The translations under genes were made by a program, and so were the position numbers. Positions 8,398 to 18,591 of a stretch of 64,000 bases of DNA are shown in pieces (the first letter of the stretch is position 1; each line of letters opens with the position of its first letter). Origin of the DNA: Catellatospora vulcania (lineage in GTDB: Bacteria > Actinomycetota > Actinomycetes > Mycobacteriales > Micromonosporaceae). The stretch is taken from contig NZ_WARX01000006.1 in assembly GCF_009720385.1 (NCBI RefSeq), positions 186,001 through 250,000 on the forward strand, written 5' to 3'. Under the pieces are notes generated by a model. The model searched no databases, was not told the DNA's origin, and saw nothing but the letters and a program-made list of their open reading frames with translations.

Positions 8398-8520
8398 GGG
8401 AGTTCTCCTGGAATGAGGGGGCACGCCCGGAGGGCGCTCACGAGCTTAGATGGCATGCGCCCGTGTCACCTATCCGCTTCCCGACCGACCACGAGGGTAC
8501 GAGGGCCTATCGTGTGCCGC

Positions 8521-11500
8521 ATGGCGCACCCCCTCCGCCGCGCGCTGCTCATCGCGGCCGCGTTCGCATGTGTACTGTCTCCCACCGCCCCCGTCCACGC
8601 GGCCGGCGACCTGGCGGTGACCGTACGCGGCGACGATCCACTCGCGACGGTGCTGGTGCTCGCCAACCGGGGTGACGCGCCGTGCCAGGTGGTGACCTCG
8701 ACGTACGGCACGCTCGCGGTGGTCCGGCTGGAGCAGGACGGTGTCGCCGTCACGCCGCTGCCGCTGGAGACCTCGTTCGAGGAGTCGCTGGAGACGGTGC
8801 TGGCCAAGCGCCTGCACACGCTGGAGCCGGGCGCGACCGTGGAGGTGCCGCTGCGCGCCGTCCCGATCGGGCCGGCCGGGCACGCCATCGAGGTCGTCAC
8901 GTGGTCGGCCGGCGCGGGCGCCTTCGGCTCGCTGTACCCGGTGAAGCCGGGGGTGCCGCTGTCGCTGGAGTTCACCTACGCGGTGCCGATCGTCCCGGAC
9001 AGCGGCCCGGCCGTCTGCGCCCCGCTGGCCGGGGCGGGCGTCACGGCCGGGGCGGCCGGCGCGGGCCGTCCGTGGTGGCACTGGGCGGTCCTCGCCGGTG
9101 CGGGCCTCATCGTGACCCTGTTCGCCGTGCTCCTGCTGGTCGTGCCGAACCGGCGCAGGAGCCGCCGCGCAGCCGCCGCCTCGGGCGGGGACGGGCACCC
9201 CGATGGCGCCGCCGTGGACGGTTCCATTCCGGACGGCAAGTCCGGCACCACCGGGTCCGGCGGGGCGGCCGGGATCGGCGGGGCGGTGGTGCTGGCGCTG
9301 GTGGTGGCGCTGGGTGCGGTGGCGGTGCCGGGCCGTCCGGCGTACGCCCGGATCATCGTGACCGACCCCGGGCTGGCCGACGCCTGGGCGGCCTGCAGCG
9401 CGATCCTGCACGGGCCCGGCGGCGACCCGGCGGGCATCCTGCCGGCGCTGGAGTCGCCGGACGTGACCGTCAGCATCATCCGGGCCCAGCCCGGCGACAC
9501 GCACGAGGGCGCGCTCGACCGGAACAACATCCTGGTCTTCTGGGACCCCGAGGACCGGCACGCCTACCACGGCAGCGGCGGCAACGCCGACCCGTGCGAC
9601 GCGCTGTATCACGAGTTCCACCACGGCCACCAGCACAACCAGGGCACGTACAGCCGGGAGGACTGCGCGGGCAGCGGCATCCCGACCACCGAGGTGATGG
9701 CCACCCGGGCGCAGAACAAGCTGCGGGAGGCGCTGGGCCGCCCGGCGCGCAGCCACTACGGCGACCGCGCGCTGCCGAGCGGCGACTGCACCGCTCCCCC
9801 GCCGCCGCCGGCCTGCACCGGCGCGGGCTGCGGGCACAGCACCGGCGACCCGCACCTGCGCACCGTCGACGGGCTGCGCTACGACTTCCAGGCCGCGGGC
9901 GAGTTCACCGCGGTGCGCGACACCGCCGGGGCGTACGAGATCCAGGTCCGCCAGGAACCGGTGGCCGGATCGCGCATGGTCGCGGTGAACTCCGCGGTCG
10001 CCGCGAAGGTCGACGGCGACCGGGTCGAGGCCCGGATGACCACCGCCGGCGTGGAGCTGCTGGTGGCGGGCGTGGCGACCGGCCCCGCCCCGGCGGAATT
10101 GGCGTCCCCGCGGCAGCTTCCCGGCGGCGGCGAGGTCCGCACGGCCGCCAACGGCGACATCGAGCTGCGCTGGAAGGACGGCTCCCGCCTGGTGATCGAC
10201 CCGATCGGCGTCTGGGGCCTGGCCCTGTCGGTGGAGCCCGCGCAGACCCTCGCGGGCAAGCTGGAAGGCCTGCTGGGCGACTTCAACGGCAAGCCCGACG
10301 ACGACGTGCGCCCGCGCGGCGGGGCCCCGCTGGGCACGCAGCCGGCGTTCGCCGCGCTCTATCCCGGCTACGCCGACAGCTGGCGCATCGACGCCGCGTC
10401 GTCGCTGTTCACGTACCCCGAAGGCAAGTCCACCGACAGCTACACCGACCGGACCTTCCCGGAGCAGGACGCGGCCACGGCCGAACTGCCGAACCGGGCC
10501 TCGGCCGAGGCGATCTGCCGCGGGCTCGGCGTCTCGGACCCGGCCGTGCTGGCGGGCTGCGTGCTGGACGTGGCGCTGACCGGCCAGCCCGACTTCGCGG
10601 TCGCGGCCAAGGCGGGCCAGGTGTTCGCGGGCGGCGCGGATCTGGGCGGGCAGACCTGGACGGTCAAGGTGGACGCCCCGGGCGCGGTCGCGAAGGTGGA
10701 GTTCGCGGGCACGAAGGGCCAGAAGGTCTTCGTCGACGTGGCCGCCACCACGCTGCCGAACCAGTGCGGCGGCCTGGACCTGCTCGGCCCGGACGGCAAG
10801 CAGGTGGCCAACGGCTGCGTCATCAACGGCAGCGGCTACATCGACGGCACGGTGCTGCCGGAGACCGGCACGTACAGCATCGCGGTCGACCCGGGCGGCG
10901 ACGCCGTCGGCGAGGCGCGGCTGCGCCTGCTGACCGTGGAGGACCAGCAGGAGGCGATCACCCCGGACGGCCCGGAGCTGACCGCGCGCCTGCCCAAGCC
11001 GGGCACGGTGGCCAGGTTCACCTTCACCGCGAAGGCCGGGCAGAAGGTGTTCGTGGACGTGCCGGCCACGAACCTGCCGAGCCAGTGCGGCGGCCTCGAC
11101 CTGCGCGGCCCGGACGGCAAGCAGGTGGCCAACGGCTGCGTCATCAACGGCAGCGGCTACATCGACGGCTTCACCCTGCCAGAGGCCGGCGTGTACACGG
11201 TGGTGGTGGACCCCCAGGACAAGGGAGTCGGTGAGGCGAAGGTGCGGGTGAGCCTCGCCGTCGACCAGCGGCTCGACCTGCCCGTGGACGGGGACGCGGT
11301 CACCGTGCGGATCGCGCAGCCGGGCGCGGTGAGCGTGCTGACCTTCACCGGCCGGATCGGGCAGCGGGTGTTCATCGAGGTGCCGAGCACGGACCTGCCG
11401 AGCCAGTGCGGCGGCCTGGAGCTGCGCGGCCCGGACGGCGACGTGGTGGAGTCCGGCTGCGTGATCAACGGCAAGGGCGGGCTGCGCGAGGAGGGCACCG

Positions 11501-11586
11501 AGCTGCCGTCGACCGGGACGTATCAGCTCATCGTGGACCCGCAGGAGCGGGCGACCGGAACGGCCCAGGTAAGAATGCGCACCTGA
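8521..11586 (+). CDS. Large surface protein: HEFHH motif, von Willebrand D domain, three C-terminal repeats
   Basis: A 1021-residue envelope protein. In order: a signal peptide (1-25); a beta-rich domain; a membrane segment (185-210) followed by basic NRRRSRR; a second hydrophobic segment (about 251-271) ending like a signal peptide; a domain containing HEFHHGHQH (His364-Glu365, zinc-protease-like HExxH); a vWD-like domain (about 438-600, CGHSTGDPHLRTVDGLRYDF to LGDFNG); and three repeats (about 708-1021). ATG at 8521 was chosen because the signal peptide starts there. It looks like a fusion of a membrane-anchored protein and a secreted one. Substrate or partner is unknown. Confidence 0.7.
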   Translation: MAHPLRRALLIAAAFACVLSPTAPVHAAGDLAVTVRGDDPLATVLVLANRGDAPCQVVTSTYGTLAVVRLEQDGVAVTPLPLETSFEESLETVLAKRLHTLEPGATVEVPLRAVPIGPAGHAIEVVTWSAGAGAFGSLYPVKPGVPLSLEFTYAVPIVPDSGPAVCAPLAGAGVTAGAAGAGRPWWHWAVLAGAGLIVTLFAVLLLVVPNRRRSRRAAAASGGDGHPDGAAVDGSIPDGKSGTTGSGGAAGIGGAVVLALVVALGAVAVPGRPAYARIIVTDPGLADAWAACSAILHGPGGDPAGILPALESPDVTVSIIRAQPGDTHEGALDRNNILVFWDPEDRHAYHGSGGNADPCDALYHEFHHGHQHNQGTYSREDCAGSGIPTTEVMATRAQNKLREALGRPARSHYGDRALPSGDCTAPPPPPACTGAGCGHSTGDPHLRTVDGLRYDFQAAGEFTAVRDTAGAYEIQVRQEPVAGSRMVAVNSAVAAKVDGDRVEARMTTAGVELLVAGVATGPAPAELASPRQLPGGGEVRTAANGDIELRWKDGSRLVIDPIGVWGLALSVEPAQTLAGKLEGLLGDFNGKPDDDVRPRGGAPLGTQPAFAALYPGYADSWRIDAASSLFTYPEGKSTDSYTDRTFPEQDAATAELPNRASAEAICRGLGVSDPAVLAGCVLDVALTGQPDFAVAAKAGQVFAGGADLGGQTWTVKVDAPGAVAKVEFAGTKGQKVFVDVAATTLPNQCGGLDLLGPDGKQVANGCVINGSGYIDGTVLPETGTYSIAVDPGGDAVGEARLRLLTVEDQQEAITPDGPELTARLPKPGTVARFTFTAKAGQKVFVDVPATNLPSQCGGLDLRGPDGKQVANGCVINGSGYIDGFTLPEAGVYTVVVDPQDKGVGEAKVRVSLAVDQRLDLPVDGDAVTVRIAQPGAVSVLTFTGRIGQRVFIEVPSTDLPSQCGGLELRGPDGDVVESGCVINGKGGLREEGTELPSTGTYQLIVDPQERATGTAQVRMRT
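10645..11583 (+). repeat. Three tandem coding repeats of about 100 residues
   Basis: Three consecutive repeats each contain a GQKVFVDV-like strand, then LPxQCGGLxLxGPDG, then GCVING and finally TGTYxxxVDP. The first two are nearly identical over GPDGKQVANGCVINGSGYI. Their pattern resembles bacterial pre-peptidase C-terminal (PPC) domains with a conserved Cys pair. High identity between units indicates recent internal duplication. Confidence 0.75.
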
Positions 11587-11649
11587 CCAGCGAAGTCTGT
11601 GTTACCTGGTGGTAACGCGGATCACAACGTATGCGTAGACTCCGCCAAC

Positions 11650-14196
11650 GTGAAACCCCCACGCCTTTGGCTCCGCCGCCTGCGTACCACCGCGCTCTGG
11701 CTGCTCGGCGTCGTGACGGTGCTGGCCGTCGTCGTCGCCGGGCTGACCGTCTGGTCGGTGCGCCGCGCCCTGCCGACCCTCGACGGTGAACTCACCCTGT
11801 CCGGGCTCTCCGCGCCGGTGACCGTGCGCCGCGACGCGCACGGCATTCCCCAGGTCTACGCGAAGACCAGCGACGACATGTACCGCGCCCAGGGCTTCGT
11901 GCACGCCCAGGACCGGTTCTGGGAGATGGACTTCCGCCGTCACGTCACGGCCGGGCGGGTCTCCGAGCTGTTCGGCGAGTCCCAGCTGGAGACGGACAAG
12001 TACCTGCGCACCATGGGCTGGCGCCGGGTCGCCGAGCAGGAGGTGGCGCTGCTGACGCCGGAGGCCCGCCAGGGGCTGGAGGCGTACGCCGCGGGCGTCA
12101 ACGCGTGGCTGGCCGCGAACACCGACACCGACGGTGACGGGTTCGCCGCGTCGGGCGCGCTGAGCCTGGAGTACGGCATCCTCGGCCTGCAGAACTCGGA
12201 CTACGTCATCGAGCGCTGGACCCCGGTGGACAGCCTGGCCTGGCTCAAGGCGATGGCCTGGGACCTGCGCGGCAACATGGAGGCCGAGATCCGCCGGGCC
12301 GCCCTGTCCGCCGAGGGCCTGAGCAAGGAGCAGGTGGACCAGCTCTACCCGGCGTACCCGATCGACCGCAACCTGCCGATCGTCACCGGCGGCGCGATCG
12401 TGAACGGGGCTTTCGACGCCAAGGGAACCGCCCCGGTCGCGCCGGCCGCCCCGCCGGCCACCCCCACGGCGGCGCTGGCCGCGAGCAGCCTCAACGAGAT
12501 GGCCGACGCGCTCGCCGCGCTGCCGGGCCTGATGGGCAACGCCGACGGCGACGGCATCGGCTCCAACTCGTGGGTGATCAGCGGCAAGCTGACCGCCACC
12601 GGCAAGCCGATCCTGGCCAACGACCCGCACCTGAGCCCGAGCCAGCCCGGCATCTGGTACCAGATGGGCCTGCACTGCGAGTGCGGTCAGGACGTCGCGG
12701 GCTTCACCTTCTCCGGCGTGCCCGGCGTGGTCATCGGCCACAACGCGAAGATCGCCTGGGGCTTCACCAACCTCGACCCCGACGTGATCGACATGTACCT
12801 GGAGCAGGTCGAGGGCGACAAGGTGAAGGTCGGCGACGCGTGGGAGCCGCTGGCCTCGCGCCAGGAGGTGCTCAAGGTCGCCGGTGGCGACGACGTCACC
12901 ATCACGGTGCGCACCAGCAAGCACGGGCCGCTGCTGTCGGACGCCAGCGAGAGCCTGCAGAAGCTTGGCGGAAAGTACGCGATCGCGATGCGCTGGACAG
13001 CCCTCGACCCGGGCCGCACCGGCGACGCCGTGTTCGCCATCAACAAGGCGGGCGACTGGGACGAGTTCCGCGCCGCGGCGGCGCTGTTCGAGGTGCCCGC
13101 ACAGAACATCGTCTACGCCGACGTGGCGGGCAACATCGGCTACCAGTCGCCGGGGCGCATCCCGGTGCGCGGCAAGGGCGACGGCAAGTGGTTCGCGCCC
13201 GGCTGGGACCCGGCGTACGACTGGACCGGCTTCATCCCGTTCGACGAGCTGCCCAACGTGCTCAACCCGGAGCGCGGGTACGTGGTCACCGCCAACCAGG
13301 CCGTCATCGGCGACCAGTACCAGCAGCACCTGACCGATGACTGGAGCTACGGCTACCGCAGCCAGCGCATCTACGACATGATCGGCGCCGCGGGCGGGAA
13401 GATCACGCTCGACGACGTGCAGAAGCAGCAGTTCGACAACCGCAACGGCTTCGCCCCGACGCTGATCCCGGCCCTGCAGAAGACGCCGCGGCAGGCCCCG
13501 TCGCAGGTCGAGAAGAACGCCGACGCGCTGCTCGTCGACTGGGACTTCCAGCAGGGCGAGGACTCGGCGGCCGCGGCGTACTACAACGCGGTCTGGAAGA
13601 ACCTGCTCGGCCTGACCTTCGACGAGCTGGGTGAGGACTACGCCGCCGACGGCGGGGACCGCTGGTTCGAGGTGGTCCGCGGCCTGCTGGGCAAGCCCGA
13701 TGACAAGTGGTGGGACGCCAAGGGCACGGCAGCCGTGGAGAAGCGCGACGACATGCTGGCCCAGGCCATGTCGGCGGCGGTCAAGGAGCTGTCCGAGGCG
13801 CAGGGCGAGGACCCGAAGCAGTGGCGCTGGGGCGCGATGCACACCCTCACCCCGACCCACGCGACGTTCGGCGAGTCCGGCATCGGGCCGATCGAGTGGC
13901 TGTTCAACCGGGACACGGTCGGCGTCTCCGGCGGCGACGCGATCGTCAACGCCACCGGCTGGAGCGCCGGGCAGGGGTACGAGGTCGACGCGGTGCCGTC
14001 CATGCGCATGATCGTGAACATGGCGAACCTGGACGACTCCCGCTGGATCCAGCTGACCGGCAACTCAGGCCACGCGTTCGACGACAACTACGCCGACCAG
14101 TTCGAGCTGTGGCGTACCGGCCAGACCCTGCCGTTCCGCTTCGACAAGGCGACCATCGAGAAGGAGTCCGCGAACACGCAGACCCTCAAGCCGTAG
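11650..14196 (+). CDS. Penicillin acylase family Ntn hydrolase
   Basis: An 848-residue secreted or membrane-anchored amidase precursor, expected to self-cleave into alpha and beta chains. The N-terminal hydrophobic segment (about 10-37) follows basic residues. The alpha region contains RDAHGIPQVYAKTSDDMYRAQGF-type sequence and VHAQDRFWEMD. A spacer rich in Ala/Pro precedes GSNSWVI, where Ser305 is the predicted new N-terminal nucleophile. Substrates of the family include penicillins and acyl-homoserine lactones; this one is not assignable. The GTG at 11650 was chosen over an upstream GTG that would put junk before the membrane anchor. Confidence 0.88.
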   Translation: MKPPRLWLRRLRTTALWLLGVVTVLAVVVAGLTVWSVRRALPTLDGELTLSGLSAPVTVRRDAHGIPQVYAKTSDDMYRAQGFVHAQDRFWEMDFRRHVTAGRVSELFGESQLETDKYLRTMGWRRVAEQEVALLTPEARQGLEAYAAGVNAWLAANTDTDGDGFAASGALSLEYGILGLQNSDYVIERWTPVDSLAWLKAMAWDLRGNMEAEIRRAALSAEGLSKEQVDQLYPAYPIDRNLPIVTGGAIVNGAFDAKGTAPVAPAAPPATPTAALAASSLNEMADALAALPGLMGNADGDGIGSNSWVISGKLTATGKPILANDPHLSPSQPGIWYQMGLHCECGQDVAGFTFSGVPGVVIGHNAKIAWGFTNLDPDVIDMYLEQVEGDKVKVGDAWEPLASRQEVLKVAGGDDVTITVRTSKHGPLLSDASESLQKLGGKYAIAMRWTALDPGRTGDAVFAINKAGDWDEFRAAAALFEVPAQNIVYADVAGNIGYQSPGRIPVRGKGDGKWFAPGWDPAYDWTGFIPFDELPNVLNPERGYVVTANQAVIGDQYQQHLTDDWSYGYRSQRIYDMIGAAGGKITLDDVQKQQFDNRNGFAPTLIPALQKTPRQAPSQVEKNADALLVDWDFQQGEDSAAAAYYNAVWKNLLGLTFDELGEDYAADGGDRWFEVVRGLLGKPDDKWWDAKGTAAVEKRDDMLAQAMSAAVKELSEAQGEDPKQWRWGAMHTLTPTHATFGESGIGPIEWLFNRDTVGVSGGDAIVNATGWSAGQGYEVDAVPSMRMIVNMANLDDSRWIQLTGNSGHAFDDNYADQFELWRTGQTLPFRFDKATIEKESANTQTLKP

Positions 14197-14206
14197 GGCC
14201 GGCAGC

Positions 14207-14253
14207 GAAAGGGGCGCTTCCTCACCGAACCGCGGTGAGGAAGCGCCCCTTTC
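14207..14253. terminator. Bidirectional hairpin terminator
   Basis: Perfect 20-bp arms (14207-14226 and 14234-14253, GAAAGGGGCGCTTCC...) with a 7-nt loop lie between the convergent penicillin acylase and hydrolase genes. A/T runs at both outer ends fit termination in both directions. Confidence 0.8.
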
Positions 14254-14305
14254 TCGTCGCGCCGACCGGTCCGCCCCGTGCCGGGCCGAGCAGAGCGACA
14301 GCCGG

Positions 14306-15718
14306 TCAGGGCAGCAGCAGCCCCAGGGAGAGCGCGAACGGCACGAGCAGCAGGCCACCGGCCGCGGCGAGGGCCAGCCGCACCCGCTCCCGGCCGTGCG
14401 CCGAACGCAGCGCCACCACGGCCCAGGCGGTGCACAGCAGGGCGAGCACGGTCACCACCCGCAGCACCAGCCAGGTCAGGGGCTGGCCGAACAGGAACGA
14501 CCCGGTCTGCTTGCCCGACGTGGCCACTGTCATGATCGGGTACGCCACCCCGCCGACCAGGGCGACCAGCCCTGTCAGCACCAGCCAGCGGGCCGGGCGG
14601 GCCCCGGCCGGGCGGCCGCGACCGCCCCGCAGCCGCCGCACCAGCGCCCAGACCGGCCAGCTCAGCAGCGCCAGCGCGATCGCCGCGAACCCGGCCCACC
14701 ACAGCGGCCCCACCCCGGACACGGCGATGCTGTCGCTGCCCTGGGCAGGCAGCGCGTCGGCCGCGGAGGCGGGCGCCCGTCCGCCGGTCACCTGGGCGAT
14801 CCAGTCCGTCATCAGCGTGCCGTAGCCCGGCAGCAGCTCGCCCATCTGGAAGCCGTTGACCATCGGGCCGCCGACGCGGTCGTAGCCGTCGGTGGTGACC
14901 CGGCCCGCGTGCGCGCCGTGCGGCAGGATCCGGATGGTGACGCTGGGGCTGGCGGTCAGCTCGCGGCGGAAGACCTCCGCGCTCTCCCGCGGCGGGACCT
15001 GCGTGTCCAGCTCACCCCAGATCGCCAGCACCGGCTGCCGGATCGCCCGCAGCGCGGGCACCGGGTCGTACGCCGCCTGGGGGAACCCGTCCGTCGCGAC
15101 GGCCAGGCCCATGCCGGTGCCGACGATCGCGTCCACGGTGGACGGCGTCACCCCGGCCCGGGTGATCCGGTTGATCAGGTTCCAGGCCTGGGTACGCGCC
15201 GGCGGCAGCCCCGGCGCGCCGATGGTGACCAGGAACTTCGCCTCCGCCGCGCGGGACGCGGCCAGCGGCGCGATCCAGCCGCCCTCGCTGAGCCCCCACA
15301 GCCCGGTGCGTGCCGGGTCGACGTCGGGCAGCGCGGCCAGCGCCCGCACCCCGGCCACGGCGTCGTCGGCCAGCGCGGAGTAGTCGCGGTGGGTCTTCGT
15401 GTAGTCGGCCCGCTTGTCGTAGATCAGCGTGACCAACCCGGCGCGGGCGAACACCTCCGCCTCCTGGCCGAGTTCCTCCCGCGGCCCCGCGCCGGAGCCG
15501 TGCACCAGCACGATCGCCGGGTGGCGCGCGGCCGGGTCCAGATCGGCGCGGCGCACCACCGAGCCGTGCAGCTCGGTGCCGCCGTTGCGGAAGGTCAGGT
15601 CGGTCGCGGTGAGCCCGGCGGGCGGGGTGTACGCAGGGGCGGAGTCGGCGGCGGAGGCCGGCGTGCCGGCCAGCGCCAGCAGAACCGCCCCGAAAGCGGT
15701 GAACACTGATTTCCTCAT
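14306..15718 (-). CDS. Secreted/membrane alpha/beta hydrolase
   Basis: A 470-residue protein with a signal peptide (1-24, ending ASA). An alpha/beta-hydrolase domain (about 35-320) has nucleophile Ser144 in GLSEGG, acid Asp238 in GELDTQ and His270 in HGAHAG, as in dienelactone hydrolase or BAAT-type esterases. The C-terminal 150 residues hold about four membrane segments. The ATG at 15718 has GAGG nine bases upstream. It follows the response regulator by 77 bases in the same direction and may be co-transcribed with the two-component genes. Confidence 0.85.
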   Translation of the reverse strand: MRKSVFTAFGAVLLALAGTPASAADSAPAYTPPAGLTATDLTFRNGGTELHGSVVRRADLDPAARHPAIVLVHGSGAGPREELGQEAEVFARAGLVTLIYDKRADYTKTHRDYSALADDAVAGVRALAALPDVDPARTGLWGLSEGGWIAPLAASRAAEAKFLVTIGAPGLPPARTQAWNLINRITRAGVTPSTVDAIVGTGMGLAVATDGFPQAAYDPVPALRAIRQPVLAIWGELDTQVPPRESAEVFRRELTASPSVTIRILPHGAHAGRVTTDGYDRVGGPMVNGFQMGELLPGYGTLMTDWIAQVTGGRAPASAADALPAQGSDSIAVSGVGPLWWAGFAAIALALLSWPVWALVRRLRGGRGRPAGARPARWLVLTGLVALVGGVAYPIMTVATSGKQTGSFLFGQPLTWLVLRVVTVLALLCTAWAVVALRSAHGRERVRLALAAAGGLLLVPFALSLGLLLP

Positions 15719-15795
15719 GTCCACGATCCTCGGGAAATCCGGGATCGCCGACATCGCCGACGAGAGCGGTGCGCGCCCTCACTCGCGCGAGGGAG

Positions 15796-16455
15796 TCACT
15801 CGCCGGGCCGGATGAGCCCCGACTCGTACGCGGCGATCACGGCCTGCACCCGGTCGCGCAGCCCGAGCTTGCTCAGCACGCTGCTGACGTGCGTCTTCAC
15901 CGTGTGCTCGCTGACGAACAGCGCCGCCGCCAGCTCCGGGTTGGACAGGCCCCGGCCGAGCAGCACCAGCACCTCGTGCTCGCGCTCGGTCAGCCGGGCC
16001 AGTTCCGCGGACCGGGCCGGCGCGGCCCGGCCGCCCAGGCGCACCACGTCGTCGATGAGGCGGCGGGTCACCGCGGGCGCGAGCAGCGCCTGCCCGGCGG
16101 TGACCACCCGCACCGCGTGCACGAGATCGTCCCGGCGTACGTCCTTGAGCAGGAAACCGCTGGCCCCGGCGCGCAGCGCGGCGAACACGTGCTCGTCGGA
16201 GCCGAACGTGGTCAGCATGACCACCTTCGTCGGACCCGCCGCGCAGATGCGCCGGGCCGCCTCGATGCCGTCCATGACCGGCATCCGGATGTCGAGCAGC
16301 GCCACGTCGGGGACGTGCGCCGCCACCGCCCGCACCGCCTCCGCGCCGTCGGCGGCCTCCGCGACCACCTCGATGTCCGGCTGCGCGGACAGGATCATCG
16401 CGAACCCCGAACGCACCAGCTCCTGATCGTCGGCGACCACCACGCTGATGCTCAT
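15796..16455 (-). CDS. LuxR/NarL-type response regulator
   Basis: A 219-residue DNA-binding response regulator. In the receiver domain (1-120), Asp9/Asp10 and phospho-acceptor Asp55 (LLDIRMP) are present, with Thr82/83 and Lys104. The LuxR HTH covers about 150-215 ([34 protein letters not shown]). The histidine kinase gene lies 91 bases upstream in the same direction, forming a standard actinobacterial two-component system. The signal is unknown. Confidence 0.93.
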   Translation of the reverse strand: MSISVVVADDQELVRSGFAMILSAQPDIEVVAEAADGAEAVRAVAAHVPDVALLDIRMPVMDGIEAARRICAAGPTKVVMLTTFGSDEHVFAALRAGASGFLLKDVRRDDLVHAVRVVTAGQALLAPAVTRRLIDDVVRLGGRAAPARSAELARLTEREHEVLVLLGRGLSNPELAAALFVSEHTVKTHVSSVLSKLGLRDRVQAVIAAYESGLIRPGE

Positions 16456-16546
16456 GGCTGCTCCTGCCCCACACGTCTCCTCTGGCCGCCACCCGCGCGG
16501 GCGACAGGCGGTGCGGCCCGCGTGCCGTGGAATCCCGCCGACCCGC

Positions 16547-17638
16547 TCATCCGAACACCGCCGTCACCCGGAATCCGCCCGCGGGGTCGGGGCCGAACTC
16601 GACGAGACCGCCCGCCGCGGCGACCCGCTCGCCGAGCCCGACCAGGCCGTTGCCCGGCGTCACCGGACCGGTGCCCCGGCCGTCGTCGGCGACGCTCACC
16701 CGGGTGCAGCCCCCGTCCCAGGTCAGCGACACCCGGGCGGAGGTCGCGGCGGCGTGCCGGACCACGTTAGTCAGCGCCTCCTGGACCACCCGGTAGACGG
16801 CGAGCTGCACGTCCGGCGCGAGGGGGCGCGGGTCACCGTGCTCGGTGAAGCTGACGTCGAGGCCGTCGTGGCGGGTGCCGCGGACCAGTTCGGGCAGGTC
16901 GGCCAGGCCAGGTTGCGGGGCCGACGGCTCACGCAGCCCGCCCACGGCGGCGCGCAGCTGCGCCATGGCGCTGCGCCCGGCGTCGGAGATCGCGTCGAAC
17001 GCGGCCTCGGCCCGGACGGGGTCGCGCCGGGCGATCGCGCCGCCCGCCTCGGCCTGCACCACCATCAGGCTGAACGCGTGGCCGAGGATGTCGTGCAGGT
17101 CCCGGGCGATCCGGGTGCGCTCACGCTCGGCCGCCAGCTGCGCGGCCTGGGCGCGTTCGCGGGCGGCGGCCTCGCGCCGGGTGCGGGCCAGGGTGCCCAG
17201 CATGTACGCCGCCGACCAGGTCGCCATCTCGCGGACCGCCGTGTTCACCGACTGGATGATCGACAGCATGCCGGCGGCGGTGACGACCAGCACCACCAGC
17301 CGCTGGCGGGGCGGCGACTGGTAGGCCACCGCGTAGAAGCAGACCAGCGGGCCGTACCAGATCGGCTGGGCGGGACCGGTGCCCGCGATCGCGTACGCGG
17401 CGATGCCGACGGCCGTGAGCAGCAGCGCGTACGTGGGCTGCCAGCGCCGCAGCAGCACCGGCAGCGAGGTCACCAGCACCGGCCAGTAGGCGGCGAACGT
17501 CCACGACCCGTCCTCGGGCAACCGGCGGGTGAAGAAGTACGGCGCGGACTGCGCGGCCAGCACCAGCAGGGTCAGCCCGACGTCCACCGACCAGGCCCGG
17601 CGGGACAGGTCGGCGGGCCGCACCATCCCCCACGTCAT
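16547..17638 (-). CDS. Two-component sensor histidine kinase (HisKA_3 type)
   Basis: A 363-residue membrane kinase. Four or five membrane segments lie in residues 20-140, followed by a coiled linker (about 155-175). The dimerisation/phosphoacceptor helix has His182 in [15 protein letters not shown]. The HATPase_c domain has an N box (NVVRHA) and G boxes ([16 protein letters not shown]). It pairs with the downstream LuxR-type regulator. The short extracytoplasmic loops suggest it senses a membrane or cell-envelope signal. Confidence 0.93.
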   Translation of the reverse strand: MTWGMVRPADLSRRAWSVDVGLTLLVLAAQSAPYFFTRRLPEDGSWTFAAYWPVLVTSLPVLLRRWQPTYALLLTAVGIAAYAIAGTGPAQPIWYGPLVCFYAVAYQSPPRQRLVVLVVTAAGMLSIIQSVNTAVREMATWSAAYMLGTLARTRREAAARERAQAAQLAAERERTRIARDLHDILGHAFSLMVVQAEAGGAIARRDPVRAEAAFDAISDAGRSAMAQLRAAVGGLREPSAPQPGLADLPELVRGTRHDGLDVSFTEHGDPRPLAPDVQLAVYRVVQEALTNVVRHAAATSARVSLTWDGGCTRVSVADDGRGTGPVTPGNGLVGLGERVAAAGGLVEFGPDPAGGFRVTAVFG

Positions 17639-17716
17639 GAGGAGCGAGCCTAGGGCACCGCGACGCGCCGTGGATACCCGTGGCAGGCTCGTCCAGGCCC
17701 GGTGGCCCGAACCGCG

Positions 17717-18502
17717 TCAGGCGGCGGCCGGTGGGAGCGCCACGACGATGCAGGGCGCGCCCAGCGAGATGCCGGTGTCCACGGCCATGGCCAGCCCGTC
17801 GGCGTACGTGATCGGGCCGCGCACCGCGGCGGGGGCGATGCCGAAGGTCTCCGGGATCGTGGAGTGGCCGTGCACGATCTGCCGGCCGCCGAGTTTGTCC
17901 AGCAGCAGGCGGGCGTTGGCGACGCCGTCGTTGTGCTCCAGGAACTCGAAGCGGCGGAACAGCAGCCGGGTGTTGCGCCCGAAGGTCCGCTCGTCGCGCT
18001 CACGCATGATCTTGCGCAGGGCGGCGTTGATCTCGTCGATGGTGGGCCCGAACTCCAGGTAGGCCAGGGTGTCGGCGTGCAGCAGCAGATGGCCGTCGAC
18101 CAGCGCCACCGCGGGCAGGTCGGCCAGCCAGGCGGCCCGCTGCTCGTTCAGGCCCGCGAGGTCGTGGTCCTGGCCGCCGTTGAGCGCCCACACCTGCATG
18201 ATGTTGCGCACCTCGGTCACCGGCGACCCGGGCGTGAAGCGGCTGCCGTACAGCAGCATGTCGTGATTGCCGATCACGCAGCCGACCTCGCCGCCGGCCG
18301 CGGCCGCCTCGCCCTGCAGCCGCCGGATCAGGTCGATCACGCCGATGCCGTCCGGGCCCCGGTCGGTCAGGTCGCCGAGGAACCACAGCCTCGCGTCACC
18401 GCCGGTCCACGCGCCCCGCTCGTCGAGCAGGCCGGTCACCCGCAGCGCCTGGGTCAGCGGCACGAGATGGCCGTGCACGTCACCGACCACATAGAGCGTC
18501 AC
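17717..18502 (-). CDS. Metallophosphoesterase (calcineurin-like)
   Basis: A 261-residue cytoplasmic phosphoesterase with a two-metal site. The motifs are GDVHGH (7-12), GDLTDRGPDG (about 43-52), GNHDM (about 77-81) and later HGHST. This set and length resemble the ApaH/PrpA serine/threonine phosphatase branch. ATG at 18502. It sits between the two-component genes and glnE, without visible coupling to either. Confidence 0.88.
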   Translation of the reverse strand: MTLYVVGDVHGHLVPLTQALRVTGLLDERGAWTGGDARLWFLGDLTDRGPDGIGVIDLIRRLQGEAAAAGGEVGCVIGNHDMLLYGSRFTPGSPVTEVRNIMQVWALNGGQDHDLAGLNEQRAAWLADLPAVALVDGHLLLHADTLAYLEFGPTIDEINAALRKIMRERDERTFGRNTRLLFRRFEFLEHNDGVANARLLLDKLGGRQIVHGHSTIPETFGIAPAAVRGPITYADGLAMAVDTGISLGAPCIVVALPPAAA

Positions 18503-18591
18503 GCGATCACCCTACGACATGACCATGGGCGGCCCCCGTCGCGTGCGCGGCGACCCGCACCGACCCCTTCCGGGGTATCCCCCGGCGACGG

